This document shows positions 25,535 to 34,028 of a stretch of 44,468 nt of DNA, one piece after another. Numbering within the stretch: the first letter of the stretch is position 1; each line of letters opens with the position of its first letter. The notes beneath the pieces were generated by a model. That model saw only the letters and a program-made list of their open reading frames with translations. It had not been told where the DNA came from and did not search any database. A program made the translations under genes and the position numbers. Source of the stretch: Rhodovarius lipocyclicus (lineage in GTDB: Bacteria; Pseudomonadota; Alphaproteobacteria; Acetobacterales; Acetobacteraceae); NCBI RefSeq assembly GCF_009900765.1, contig NZ_JAAABL010000033.1, positions 1 through 44,468 of the forward strand, read 5' to 3'.

Positions 25535-26740
25535 ATGGCGTGGAACAATGGCGGGCAGAGCCCTTGGGGCAGCCCGCGCCCCCCTGGTAACCAGGGTGGT
25601 CCCTGGGGCAACCCTCCTCCCGGTGGGCCGCGCCCGCCGGGCGGGCCCAGCCCGGATCTGGAGGAAGTGATCCGCCAGGTGCAGGACACCGTGCGCCGCT
25701 ACCTGCCGCGTGGCACGGGCGGCGGGCGGATGATCGCGCTGGCGGGGGTGGCGGTGGCCGCCATCTGGGCCGGGTCGGGCTTCTATCGCGTGCAGCCGGA
25801 TGAGCTGGGGGTGGTGATGCGTTTCGGCGCCTTCAACCGCACCGCCCAGCCCGGCCTGAATTACGCCATGCCGTGGCCGGTGGAGGCCGTGACGACGCCG
25901 CGCGTCACGCGCATCAACCGCGTCGATGTCGGTTACCGGGCGGGGGCGGAGCCGGTTCCGGCCGCCCGCCCCGGCGCGCAGCGCGACGTGATGGCCGAAT
26001 CGCTGATGCTGACCGGCGACGAGAACATCGTGGACATCGACTTCGCCATCCATTGGCGCATCCGCGATGCCGGCGACTATCTGTTCAACACCCGCAACCC
26101 GGACGACACGGTGAAATCCGTGGCCGAATCCGTGATGCGGGAGGTGATCGGCCGCACCCCCATCCAGGCCGCGCTGACCGAGGCGCGCGCCCAGATCGAG
26201 CAGGACGTCCGCCGCGGCGCCCAGGCGATCATGGACCAGTACGGCGCCGGCATCGAGATTGTGCAGATCCAGATGCAGAAGGTGGACCCGCCGGCGGCCG
26301 TGGTCGATGCCTTCCGCGACGTGCAGCGCGCCAATGCGGACCGCGAGACGGTGCGCAACGAGGCCGAGGCCTATCGCAACGACATCATCCCCCGCGCGCG
26401 CGGCGAGGCCGAGCGCATGGTCGCCGAGGCCCAAGGCTTCCGCGACAGCCAGGTGGCCCGCGCCCGCGGTGAGGCCGGCCGCTTCGCCGCGGTGCTCACG
26501 GCCTATACCCAGGCGCAGGACGTGACGACGCGCCGCATCTATCTGGAAACCATGGAAGAGATCCTGCGCCGCAACCCGCCCGTGCTGGTGGACGACCGCC
26601 TGCAGGGGGTGGTGCCATTCCTGCAGCTGGGCAACCCGCCGGTGCGCCCGGCCGTGCCCGGCGGCGCCACGCCGCAATCCGCGCCCTCCGCCGCCCCGGC
26701 CCTGGTGCCGCAAACCCGCAACCCGGGGGTGACGCGATGA
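25535..26740 (+). CDS. hflK: HflK, membrane protease modulator
   Basis: A 401-residue SPFH/prohibitin-family protein that pairs with HflC to form a large cage regulating the FtsH protease. A Gly/Pro/Asn-rich cytoplasmic N-terminus (1-40) is followed by one membrane span (about 65-84, MIALAGVAVAAIWAGSGFY), the SPFH domain starting VQPDELGVVMRFGAFN, and a long helical region with charged coiled-coil repeats. The C-terminal tail is Pro/Ala-rich. It ends with ATGA overlap into hflC, so the two are co-translated. Confidence 0.94.
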   Translation: MAWNNGGQSPWGSPRPPGNQGGPWGNPPPGGPRPPGGPSPDLEEVIRQVQDTVRRYLPRGTGGGRMIALAGVAVAAIWAGSGFYRVQPDELGVVMRFGAFNRTAQPGLNYAMPWPVEAVTTPRVTRINRVDVGYRAGAEPVPAARPGAQRDVMAESLMLTGDENIVDIDFAIHWRIRDAGDYLFNTRNPDDTVKSVAESVMREVIGRTPIQAALTEARAQIEQDVRRGAQAIMDQYGAGIEIVQIQMQKVDPPAAVVDAFRDVQRANADRETVRNEAEAYRNDIIPRARGEAERMVAEAQGFRDSQVARARGEAGRFAAVLTAYTQAQDVTTRRIYLETMEEILRRNPPVLVDDRLQGVVPFLQLGNPPVRPAVPGGATPQSAPSAAPALVPQTRNPGVTR

Positions 26741-27615
26741 ACCGCCTCGTCATCGGCATCGGCGCCCTGCTCTTTGTGCTGGCCGCCGCCCTGTCCTCCT
26801 TCTTCACCGTGCACCAGACCCAGCAGGTGCTGGTGACGCAGTTCGGCCAGCCCGTGCGCGTCATCACCCAGGCCGGGCTGCATATGAAGCTGCCCTTCGT
26901 GCAGGCCGTGATCGCCTTCGACGCGCGTCTGCTGGACTATGAGGCGCCCGGCGAGGAAGTCATCCTGACCGATCAGCGCCGGCTGATCGTGGACAGCTTC
27001 ACCCGCTATCGCATCACCGACCCGCTGGTGTTCTTCCAGACCGTGGGCCAGGCCGAGATCGGCATCCGGGGCCGCCTGTCCTCCATTGTCAGCTCCTCCC
27101 TGCGCCGGGTGCTGGCGAATGAGCCGCTGCTGAGCGTGCTGTCCGCCGAGCGCGCCCGCGCGATGGGCGAGATCCGCCGCCAGGTGAACGAGGAAGCCCG
27201 CCGCTTCGGCATCGAGGTGGTGGACGTGCGCATCCGCCGCGCCGACCTGCCGGATGCGAACACCCAGGCCATCCTGGCCCGCATGCAGTCCGAGCGCGAG
27301 AAGGTGGCCCGCGAGGCCCGCGCCGAGGGCGCCGAAGTGGCCGCGCGCATCCGCGCCCAGGCGGACCGCGACCGCACCGTGCTGCTGGCCGAGGCTGAGG
27401 GCCAAGCCAACATCCTGCGCGGCACCGGTGAGCAGGAAGCGATCGGCATCTTCGCCGAAAGCTTCAACCGCAACCCGGAGTTCTTCCAGTTCTGGCGGAC
27501 CATGCAGGCCTACCGGGAGGTGTTCGGCTCCGGCGAAGCACGTATGGTGCTGACGCCGGACAGCGATTTCTTCCGTTACCTGCGCGCGATGCCGGAACTG
27601 CCGCACGCGCGTTGA
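26737..27615 (+). CDS. hflC: HflC, membrane protease modulator
   Basis: The 292-residue partner of HflK. An N-terminal membrane anchor (about 4-24) is followed by the SPFH domain (TVHQTQQVLVTQFGQPVRVI), a helical region with VVDVRIRRADLP and the Ala/Glu/Arg-rich EREKVAREARAEGAEVAARI repeat, and the C-terminal FFQFWRTMQAYREVF segment. It overlaps hflK by 4 bases. Together they form the HflKC complex around FtsH at the inner membrane, facing the periplasm. Confidence 0.94.
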   Translation: MNRLVIGIGALLFVLAAALSSFFTVHQTQQVLVTQFGQPVRVITQAGLHMKLPFVQAVIAFDARLLDYEAPGEEVILTDQRRLIVDSFTRYRITDPLVFFQTVGQAEIGIRGRLSSIVSSSLRRVLANEPLLSVLSAERARAMGEIRRQVNEEARRFGIEVVDVRIRRADLPDANTQAILARMQSEREKVAREARAEGAEVAARIRAQADRDRTVLLAEAEGQANILRGTGEQEAIGIFAESFNRNPEFFQFWRTMQAYREVFGSGEARMVLTPDSDFFRYLRAMPELPHAR

Positions 27616-27638
27616 TACATTAAAGATACCCTTTGTTC

Positions 27639-27734
27639 CCGGGGGAGACTGTTCTGTCATCCCCCGGTGACTTTGCGGCGTTAGAGATTTCAGTATCGGG
27701 CCGAAAGGCCAGCCCCCTCTGGCCGGAAGGCCAG
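27639..27734 (+). promoter_or_regulatory. Hairpin series between hflC and degP
   Basis: Three potential hairpins lie in the 135-base gap: CCGGGGGA (27639-27646) with TCCCCCGG (27660-27667), a GGCC-GAAA-GGCC mini-stem (27699-27710), and CTGGCC-GGAA-GGCCAG (27719-27734). The last two have GNRA-type tetraloops. The first could reduce read-through from hflC; the last ends 17 bases before the degP start and could influence its translation. No -35/-10 pair could be assigned with confidence. Confidence 0.4.
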
Positions 27735-27750
27735 TTTCACAGAGGTGCCC

Positions 27751-29319
27751 ATGCGTCTCTCCGCAGCCCTTCTCGCCGCGAGCCTGGCTATTCCAGCCTT
27801 CGCGCCCCCCTCCGTGCTGGCGCAGCCAGCCACGCCCCCGGTGGCGGCGCCTGCCGCGCCCGGCGCCGAGAACGTGCCGGCCGGCCGGCCGGACAGCTTC
27901 GCGCCGCTGGCCCGGCGGCTGCTGCCGGCGGTGGTCAATGTCTCCACCACCATCGGTGGCGGGCCGCCCGCCCGCGCCCGCGGCCCGAACGCGCGCCCCG
28001 ACGCGCCGGATGTGCCCCAGGCCCCGCCGGGCAGCCCGTTCGAGGAATTCTTCCGCGACTTCCTGAACCGCAACCGCCCGCCCGGCGACGAAGGTCCTGG
28101 CGGTCAGGCCCCCGGGCCCGGCGCCCGGCGCGGCAATTCGCTGGGTTCGGGCTTCATCGTCGATCCCTCGGGCATCATCGTGACGAACAACCACGTCATC
28201 GACGGCGCCAGCGAGATCAACGTGATCCTGCAGGACAACACCACCCTGCGCGCCGAGCTGGTGGGCACCGACCCCCGCACGGACATCGCCGTGCTGCGCG
28301 TGCGCCACAACGCGCCGCTGCCCTTCGTCCCCTGGGGCGATTCCGACACGGCCGAGGTGGGCGACTGGGTGCTGGCCATCGGCAACCCCTTCGGCCTGGG
28401 CGGCACCGTCACGGCGGGCATCGTCTCGGCGCGCGGGCGTGACATCCGCCAGGGCCCCTTCGACGACTTCATCCAGACCGACGCGGCGATCAACCGCGGC
28501 AATTCCGGCGGCCCGCTGTTCAACACGCGCGGCGAGGTGGTGGGCATCAACACCGCCATCTATTCGCCGAGCGGTGGCTCGATCGGCATCGGCTTCTCCA
28601 TCCCCTCCAACCTGGCGCGCGGCATCGCGCGGCAGCTGGCCGAGGGCGGGCGCGTGCGGCGCGGCTGGCTGGGCGTGAACATCCAGCAGGTGACGGACGA
28701 GATCGCGGAGAGCCTGGGCCTGCGCGACGGCACCAAGGGCGCCCTGGTGGCCCGCGTGCAGGAAGGCACCCCGGCGGCCGAGGCGGGCATCCGCAACGGC
28801 GACGTGGTGCTGCGCTTCAACAACCAGGAAGTGCGCGACATGCGCAGCCTGCCGCGCATCGTGGCCGAGACCGCCGTGGGCACCCGTGCCCCCGTCGTGC
28901 TGTGGCGCGATGGCCGGGAAGTGACCGTGCACGTTACCCTGGGCGAACTGCCGCCGGAACAGCAGCTGGCCTCCGCCGAGCAGCGCGCCGTGCCGCAGCC
29001 TGGCCGTCCGACGGAGATCGCGGGCCTCGGCATCCGCGTGGCCGGCATCACGCCGGAACTGCGTGAGCGCCTGCGCCTGCGCCCGGACCAGCGCGGCGTG
29101 GCCGTGGTGGAAGTGGCGCCGAACTCCCCGGCGGCCGAGCGGGAGATCCGCCCGGGCGACATCATCCTGGAAGTGCAGCAGGAACGCGTGAACACCGCGC
29201 AGGAACTGACGGAACGGGTGGAACGCCTGCGCCGCCAGGGCCGGGGCACCGCGCTGTTCCTGGTGGAAGGGCAGAACGGCCAGCGCTTCGTGCCGCTGCG
29301 CCTGGGCGCCGCCCGCTGA
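27751..29319 (+). CDS. degP: Do-family serine endopeptidase (DegP/HtrA)
   Basis: A 522-residue periplasmic chaperone-protease that degrades or refolds damaged envelope proteins. A Sec signal peptide (1 to about 24, ending LAQP) is followed by the trypsin-like domain with H148 (NNHVID), D178 (RTDIAVL) and S252 (GNSGGP), and two PDZ domains (about 305-395 and 425-510). The ATG at 27751 has AGAGG 5 bases upstream; GTG 27745 lies inside that sequence. It is downstream of hflKC, an alphaproteobacterial order, and is followed by four tandem hairpins. Confidence 0.93.
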   Translation: MRLSAALLAASLAIPAFAPPSVLAQPATPPVAAPAAPGAENVPAGRPDSFAPLARRLLPAVVNVSTTIGGGPPARARGPNARPDAPDVPQAPPGSPFEEFFRDFLNRNRPPGDEGPGGQAPGPGARRGNSLGSGFIVDPSGIIVTNNHVIDGASEINVILQDNTTLRAELVGTDPRTDIAVLRVRHNAPLPFVPWGDSDTAEVGDWVLAIGNPFGLGGTVTAGIVSARGRDIRQGPFDDFIQTDAAINRGNSGGPLFNTRGEVVGINTAIYSPSGGSIGIGFSIPSNLARGIARQLAEGGRVRRGWLGVNIQQVTDEIAESLGLRDGTKGALVARVQEGTPAAEAGIRNGDVVLRFNNQEVRDMRSLPRIVAETAVGTRAPVVLWRDGREVTVHVTLGELPPEQQLASAEQRAVPQPGRPTEIAGLGIRVAGITPELRERLRLRPDQRGVAVVEVAPNSPAAEREIRPGDIILEVQQERVNTAQELTERVERLRRQGRGTALFLVEGQNGQRFVPLRLGAAR

Positions 29320-29327
29320 TCCGCGCT

Positions 29328-29422
29328 CGGGGGCTTTGCCCCCGGGCCCCCAGTCAGGGGCTCTGCCCCTGACGACCCCGCCCTACGGCTTGGGCGGGGG
29401 TCCAGGGAGCAGCGCCCCCTGG
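29328..29422. repeat. Four tandem GC-rich hairpins between convergent degP and the acyltransferase
   Basis: Four separate inverted repeats in 95 bases: CGGGGGC-TTT-GCCCCCG (29328-29344); GTCAGGGGC-TCT-GCCCCTGAC (29353-29373); CCCCGCCC (29376-29383) with GGGCGGGG (29392-29399); and CCAGGG (29402-29407) with CCCTGG (29417-29422). They fill nearly the whole convergent gap and resemble REP-like palindromic elements of GC-rich alphaproteobacteria. They could serve as a two-way terminator, but no U-tract follows. Confidence 0.75.
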
Positions 29423-29433
29423 TGGGTGTCATC

Positions 29434-30270
29434 TCACCCCATCGGCCGCCATTCATGCAGCATGAACCACTGCGTGATGTTGGGCCGGATCACGGCCTCC
29501 ATCGCGGCATCCAGCGCGTCGATCGCGGCGTCCTGCTCGTCGGGCAGCGGCACCGGCACGAAGTGGACATCGAACACCGGCCCCGGGCTGCGCAGGCAAT
29601 AGCCGAGCACCATCGCCGCCCCCGATTTCCGCGCCATGCGCACGGCCAGCGCGATATTGCCCTTGCGCCGCGGCCCGCGTCCCAGCGAGGGGGCGTGCAC
29701 CACCCCGCTGTGGAACTCGTCCACGAACAGCAACAGCAGGTTCTTCTCCTCCATCAGCGCGCGCAAGGCGGGGCGCGCCACGGGCTCGTTGCCCGGCAGC
29801 AGTCGCCGGGCATTGGGCCGGCGCTGGGAGAGCAGGACCTCCGTGCGGAACCTGCTGGCCAGAGGCTGATAGACGGCGGTGCCGATGATGCCGCTGGCGG
29901 CGATGGCGGGGCCCAGCATCTCCCAATTGCCCAGGTGCAGGCCGGCCACCAGCACGGGCAGGTCCCGCAGATGCTCCGCGCCATGGATGCGCAGCCGCCC
30001 CTCGCGCACCATGCGCAGCGCCCGGGGCGCCTCCATGGCGGTGCGGCCCATATTGTCCCACATGGCTGCCAATGCCGGTTCCGGCGGCAGGTCCGGGCGC
30101 AGCATGGGCAGGTTCTCCCGCGCATAGCGCTGGCCGCGCGGGTACAGGCGCGGCGCGATATGGCGCGCCACGAGGCCGCTGAACGGATAGGCGATGAAGC
30201 CCGGCGTCCCGCGCATGATGCCGACGAAGACGCGGTCCAGCACCGCGATCAGGGCCTGGCGCGGCGTCAT
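29434..30270 (-). CDS. LpxL/HtrB-like lysophospholipid acyltransferase
   Basis: A 278-residue acyltransferase of the lipid A lauroyl/myristoyl transferase family. It has the catalytic H-x4-E motif in GLHLGNWEM (H112, E117), preceded by LVAG. The later RRKGNIALAVRMARKSGAA and WFMLHEWRP segments are also typical. An N-terminal amphipathic or membrane-associated helix (VLDRVFVGIMRGTPGFIAYPF) suits an inner-membrane-bound enzyme. The ATG at 30270 overlaps the P450 stop by 4 bases (ATGA), implying coupled translation. True lipid A secondary acyltransferases rarely pair with a P450, so the acceptor may be another lipid. The gene ends close to the hairpin cluster. Confidence 0.83.
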   Translation of the reverse strand: MTPRQALIAVLDRVFVGIMRGTPGFIAYPFSGLVARHIAPRLYPRGQRYARENLPMLRPDLPPEPALAAMWDNMGRTAMEAPRALRMVREGRLRIHGAEHLRDLPVLVAGLHLGNWEMLGPAIAASGIIGTAVYQPLASRFRTEVLLSQRRPNARRLLPGNEPVARPALRALMEEKNLLLLFVDEFHSGVVHAPSLGRGPRRKGNIALAVRMARKSGAAMVLGYCLRSPGPVFDVHFVPVPLPDEQDAAIDALDAAMEAVIRPNITQWFMLHEWRPMG

Positions 30271-31625
30271 GCCGGATGGACCGTCATCGGCAGCCCGTCC
30301 CCCGGCCGCAGCGTCAGCCGGCTGACGGGGCGGACCACATGGCCGGGCCGCAGGCGCAGGGCGGTGCCCTGGGCCAGGGTCGCCAGGCAGATCACCGTCT
30401 CCACCATGCCGAACTGCTGGCCGGTGCACACGCGGGGGCCGATGGAGAAGGGCACATAGCCATAGCGGGGCGGCGCGCTCTCCAGGAAGCGTTCGGGGCG
30501 GAAATGGTCCGGCATGTCCCACAGCTTCGGGTTGCGGTGCAGCAGCCAGGGCACCACCAGCACCAGCGAGCCCTGGGGGACGAAGCGGTCGCGCAGCGTG
30601 GTGTCCCGCAGGGCCTCCCGCCCCAGCATGGGCACGGGGGGATAGAGGCGTAGCGTCTCCTCGATCACGGCGCGGGCATAGGGCAGGGCGTCCACATCGG
30701 CCAGCGTGGCGGTGCGGCCGGCCAGCACGGTCTGGGCCTCGGCGGCCAGGCGCGCGGCGGCGGCGGGGGATTGGGAGAGCAGATACCAGGCCCAGGCCAG
30801 CGTGTTGGCCGTGGTCTCGTGCCCGGCCATGAACAGGGTCGCCGCCTCGTTGCGCAGGGCCCAGGGTTCCATGGATTGCAGGGCGGTCATCGCCCGCACC
30901 AGGGAGGCCTCCCCGGCATCGGGCGGGGCCTCCAGCACGGTGGCGATCAGCTTGTCCAGCACGGCATGGATACGCCGGGCCTCCCGCCGGGTGGAGAAGC
31001 TCTGCAGCCGGGGCAGCCAGTCCGGCAGGTTCAGCATGGCGCCGAGGGCGGTCTGGCCGATTCGCGCCTGATAGGTGCTGAAGGCGTGCACCACCGTCTC
31101 GGCCGCGGCGCTGCCGAGCGCGCGGCCGAACAGGGTGCGGCAGATGACCTCGGCGGTCATCTGGGCCATTTCCTCCAGCGCGTCGATGTCCGTGCCCTCG
31201 GGCAGGGCCTGCCAGCGCGCGGCCCATTCGGCCGCGACCTCCGTCATCACCGGGGCCAGTTCGTGCATGCGGGAGGCATGGGTGACCGGGGCCACGGCGC
31301 GGCGCCGGCGGCGCCACATCTCGCCCTCCGAGATGAACAGCCCGTCGCCCAGCAGCGGTTCCAGCGCGTAGCGCATCTGCGGCGTCTTGCGCTCCATGAT
31401 CTCCGCCTGCTCGACGAAGGCCTGGCGGACCGTGTCGGGCGAATTGCAGACGAAGACCCGGCGCTTGAGGATCTTGGTCTGGAAGAGGTCCTCGGAGAAA
31501 TGCCCCTTCATCCAGACATCGAGCATGCTGCGCCGGAACAGGCGGATGGCCTGCACCAGGGTCGGCCGGGTGAGGTGCCGTTCGGGATAGGGAGGAACGA
31601 AATCGTCCACCGGTTGCAGGCTCAT
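30267..31625 (-). CDS. Cytochrome P450
   Basis: A 452-residue soluble class I-type P450 haem monooxygenase. The I-helix oxygen motif AGHETT is at 267-272, ExxR (E323-R326) in IEETLRLYPP, and the haem loop FSIGPRVCTG with C400 as axial thiolate ligand. No N-terminal membrane anchor is present. Its redox partners (ferredoxin and reductase) are not next to it. It is followed by an overlapping acyltransferase gene. P450s with this pattern oxidise fatty acids, terpenoids or related lipids; the substrate here is unknown. The start ATG at 31625 follows a 163-base gap. Confidence 0.93.
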   Translation of the reverse strand: MSLQPVDDFVPPYPERHLTRPTLVQAIRLFRRSMLDVWMKGHFSEDLFQTKILKRRVFVCNSPDTVRQAFVEQAEIMERKTPQMRYALEPLLGDGLFISEGEMWRRRRRAVAPVTHASRMHELAPVMTEVAAEWAARWQALPEGTDIDALEEMAQMTAEVICRTLFGRALGSAAAETVVHAFSTYQARIGQTALGAMLNLPDWLPRLQSFSTRREARRIHAVLDKLIATVLEAPPDAGEASLVRAMTALQSMEPWALRNEAATLFMAGHETTANTLAWAWYLLSQSPAAAARLAAEAQTVLAGRTATLADVDALPYARAVIEETLRLYPPVPMLGREALRDTTLRDRFVPQGSLVLVVPWLLHRNPKLWDMPDHFRPERFLESAPPRYGYVPFSIGPRVCTGQQFGMVETVICLATLAQGTALRLRPGHVVRPVSRLTLRPGDGLPMTVHPA

Positions 31626-31726
31626 GCGGCGCGAATCTCCGGGGATCCGAAAGGGATGGAATCAAGCATAGCATCGCCGCGCCGCGATGGCGCGAGGGCT
31701 GGGAAATAACTTGCCCCGGAAACGCG

Positions 31727-31751
31727 AAAGGCCCCGGCTTGCGCCGGGGCC
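31727..31751 (-). terminator. Rho-independent terminator of the TorF-like porin gene
   Basis: On the minus strand GGCCCCGGC (31751-31743), loop GCAA, GCCGGGGCC (31738-31730), then TTTCGC. A 9-bp stem with a GNRA-type loop and a short T-tract, 37 bases after the stop at 31789. Confidence 0.8.
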
Positions 31752-31788
31752 CCATGCGGTTAAGGGAAGTATAGTGGGAGGATGAGTC

Positions 31789-32565
31789 TCAGAACTTCCA
31801 GGTCAGCGAGCCGAGGGCGCGGGCGCGGCAGATGTTCTGCCCGCCGCCGCAATCGGCGCGGCCGATGCTGGTGTCGTAGTAGCCCACGGCCACCGTGACG
31901 GTGCCGAGGTTGCCGAGGTCGATCGGGCGGGACAGGGTGAGGTTCCAGTTGGCGTAGTCGGGCGCGCCGAAGCGCACGTTGCGCTCGATCCACTGATAGC
32001 CCACGCGGCCGCCGACCAGCAGGCCGTAGAAGCCGGTGTTCCAATCCGCGCCGCCCTCGATATAGGCACCGAAGCCCGAGGAGCCGAAGAAGTTCGGGGA
32101 GAGGGCGACCGTGCCGGCCAGCGTCACCGGGCCCACCTCATGCGTCGCCTTCAGGATGAACTCCATGTAGTTCAACGTGAACTGGCCCGGTTGGCGGCCG
32201 AAATTGTGGTAGGTGTACCAGGTGGCGCCGACGTCGAAATTGGTGTCCAGCGCGGTGAAGCGATAGCCGCCGATGGCGTCGAATTCGGCGCGCGGCGTGT
32301 AGCCCAGGAAATCCACGTTCGAGGCGAAGGCGCCGACATACAGGCCCGAACTGTGGGAGATTTCGAGCGAGCCCTGCCCGGCCACCCGGCTGCGGGTCTG
32401 GCTGATGCCGCGGAACAGGTAGTCGCTCTGGAAGCCCAGCGTGCCGGTGACGGACAGCCCGGTCTCACCGATCGCGGTCTGCGCCGCCGCGGGCTTGGCG
32501 AGCATGGCCGGCACCAGGAGCGAAAGCGCCAAGGCGGCGGTGCGGGCAGCGGTGCGTAGCAACAT
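31789..32565 (-). CDS. TorF-family putative porin
   Basis: A 258-residue outer-membrane beta-barrel of the TorF/Gcw_chp family. The signal peptide ends at AAA (about residue 28, then QTAIGE). The barrel begins with GTLGFQSDYLFRGISQTRS, the family hallmark, continues through alternating aromatic strands such as GLYVGAFASNV and WYTYHNFG, and ends with a terminal aromatic (LTWKF) as required for BAM insertion. Two cysteines (CGGGQNIC) occur in the last loop. The ATG at 32565 has GAGGAAGG about 11 bases upstream. Upstream is an AT-rich region with nested palindromes (32706-32756). Confidence 0.88.
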   Translation of the reverse strand: MLLRTAARTAALALSLLVPAMLAKPAAAQTAIGETGLSVTGTLGFQSDYLFRGISQTRSRVAGQGSLEISHSSGLYVGAFASNVDFLGYTPRAEFDAIGGYRFTALDTNFDVGATWYTYHNFGRQPGQFTLNYMEFILKATHEVGPVTLAGTVALSPNFFGSSGFGAYIEGGADWNTGFYGLLVGGRVGYQWIERNVRFGAPDYANWNLTLSRPIDLGNLGTVTVAVGYYDTSIGRADCGGGQNICRARALGSLTWKF

Positions 32566-32705
32566 GTGGTCGTCGTCCTTCCTCGTGACAGGGCGCCGTT
32601 TGCGCTCTGCGTATGCATGACGTCGCTAGCATGTGCCTGCGTGCTTATGGAGCAGGCATGAGCGGCAAAATTGCTTCGAGGAAAGGGTATGGCGAAGTTT
32701 ATGTT

Positions 32706-32756
32706 AAAAATCGCATAGATTTTTTGCACGAAAGCATAAAGAATGTGCAAAAAATC
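32706..32756. promoter_or_regulatory. Nested perfect inverted repeats in the AT-rich gap upstream of the TorF-like gene
   Basis: A perfect 12-bp inverted repeat, GATTTTTTGCAC (32718-32729) and GTGCAAAAAATC (32745-32756), is separated by 15 bases. The left arm also pairs with AAAAATC (32706-32712) as a competing 7-bp stem (loop GCATA). The surrounding 32690-32770 is far more AT-rich than the rest of the window. It lies between the 3' end of the sugar dehydrogenase gene and the TorF-like gene start, so it could be an operator, a promoter element or a terminator. I could not match it to a known regulator site. Confidence 0.6.
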
Positions 32757-32781
32757 AGTGATATTTTACGATGACGTTAAG

Positions 32782-33924
32782 TCAGGCCGGCTCCAGACGC
32801 AGAATGCCGCCTTCATCCTCATCAATCAGCACATGTCCCGCGCCTTCCTGGTCGAACACCAGCTGCCGCACCCGGAACTTCTCCCAGAACAGCCGCTCCT
32901 CCGCCCCGGGCTCATCGCCCCGCATCGTGATGCGCAGCAGGCCCGGCGTGTTCTGGCAGCACAGGAAGGCATCCCCCCGCCAGCCGGCGAACACCCCCTG
33001 CGGCGGCCCGAAGGCCAGGCCGGAGGGGCTGACCGCCGGCACCCAGGCGCGCAGGGGCGGCTCCATCCCCGCTGCGTCCGGCCGGGCGCTGATGATGCTG
33101 CCATCATAGTTCCGGCCATGGCTGACCACCGGCCAGCCATAGTTCAGCCCAGGGCGGATCAGGTTCAGCTCATCCCCGCCCAGCGGGCCGAATTCCGCGG
33201 CGAACAGGCTGCCGGTCGCGGGGTTGAAGGCCAGGCCCTGCGGGTTGCGGTGGCCATAGCTCCAGATCTCCGGCCGGGCGCCGGGGCGGCCCACGAAGGG
33301 GTTGTCGGCGGGCACCCGGCCATCGGCCGAAAGCCGCAGCACCTTGCCCGCCAGGTCGTCCAGCGCCTGGGCGCGGGCGCGGTTCTCGTTGCGCTCGCCC
33401 GTGGTCAGGAACACATGGCGGCCATCGGGGCTGACGGCGATGCGCCCGCCATAATGGATGCGCCCGCGCGCCTGGGCGGGGGCGGCATCCAGCACCGTGC
33501 GCACATCCATCAGCCGCCGCCCGTCCTCCGAGAGGCGGGCCAGGGACAGCCGCGTCAGCGCGCCGCCCCCCGCCAGCGAGGCGGTGCTGAGCCAGATGCG
33601 GCGGCTGGTGGCGAAATCGGCCGCCAGCTTCACGTCCAGCAGCCCGCCCTGGCCCGCTGCCTCCAGCGGCGGCAGGCCGGCGATGGGGGCGGAGGCCACG
33701 CCATCCCGCCCCACCAGCCGCAGCCGGCCGGGGCGTTCCGTCACCAGCATCCGCCCATCGGGCAGGAAGGCGGCGCCCCAGGGATGCTCCAGCCCCATGC
33801 ACCAGGGGATCAGGCGCAGGCGCGCGGCCTGGGTCTGGATGGCGGCCCTGTTGTCCTGCGCCCATGACAGGCGGGGGGCGGCGAGGCCGCAGGTGGCGGC
33901 AAGCAGGGCACGGCGTGTCGGCAT
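32782..33924 (-). CDS. PQQ-dependent sugar dehydrogenase (soluble aldose dehydrogenase-like)
   Basis: A 380-residue exported beta-propeller dehydrogenase of the YliI/Asd type, using pyrroloquinoline quinone to oxidise aldoses in the periplasm. The signal peptide begins MPTRRALLAATCGLA and is cleaved near SWAQ. Landmarks are LEHPWGAAFLPDGRMLVTERPG (His in LEHP a likely catalytic base), IHYGGRIAVSPDG, YGHRNPQGLAF, and EFGPLGGDELNLI with NYGWP. The ATG at 33924 was chosen by signal peptide; longer starts would be non-signal. No pqq biosynthesis genes are seen in the window. It is divergent from the PhyH-like gene across 104 bases. Confidence 0.87.
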   Translation of the reverse strand: MPTRRALLAATCGLAAPRLSWAQDNRAAIQTQAARLRLIPWCMGLEHPWGAAFLPDGRMLVTERPGRLRLVGRDGVASAPIAGLPPLEAAGQGGLLDVKLAADFATSRRIWLSTASLAGGGALTRLSLARLSEDGRRLMDVRTVLDAAPAQARGRIHYGGRIAVSPDGRHVFLTTGERNENRARAQALDDLAGKVLRLSADGRVPADNPFVGRPGARPEIWSYGHRNPQGLAFNPATGSLFAAEFGPLGGDELNLIRPGLNYGWPVVSHGRNYDGSIISARPDAAGMEPPLRAWVPAVSPSGLAFGPPQGVFAGWRGDAFLCCQNTPGLLRITMRGDEPGAEERLFWEKFRVRQLVFDQEGAGHVLIDEDEGGILRLEPA

Positions 33925-34028
33925 GGCAGGCAGATGGGGGTGCGGGGCGCCGCCGCAAAGGCACGGCCATGGGTTGCCAAGGCGGAGCGGCGGGGAAAAA
34001 CTTCCCCGACAGGACAGGAAGGGCCGGC

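Noticed and set aside
30271-31755. Extension of the acyltransferase into a 773-residue protein
   Set aside because: The added part is an off-frame reading of the P450 gene with no lipid-enzyme motifs; the ATG at 30270 gives a normal LpxL-type length.
32718-32756. The TTGCAC/GTGCAA palindrome as an FNR or CRP site
   Set aside because: The spacing (15 bases between 12-bp arms) and sequence do not fit FNR (TTGAT-N4-ATCAA) or CRP (TGTGA-N6-TCACA) sites.
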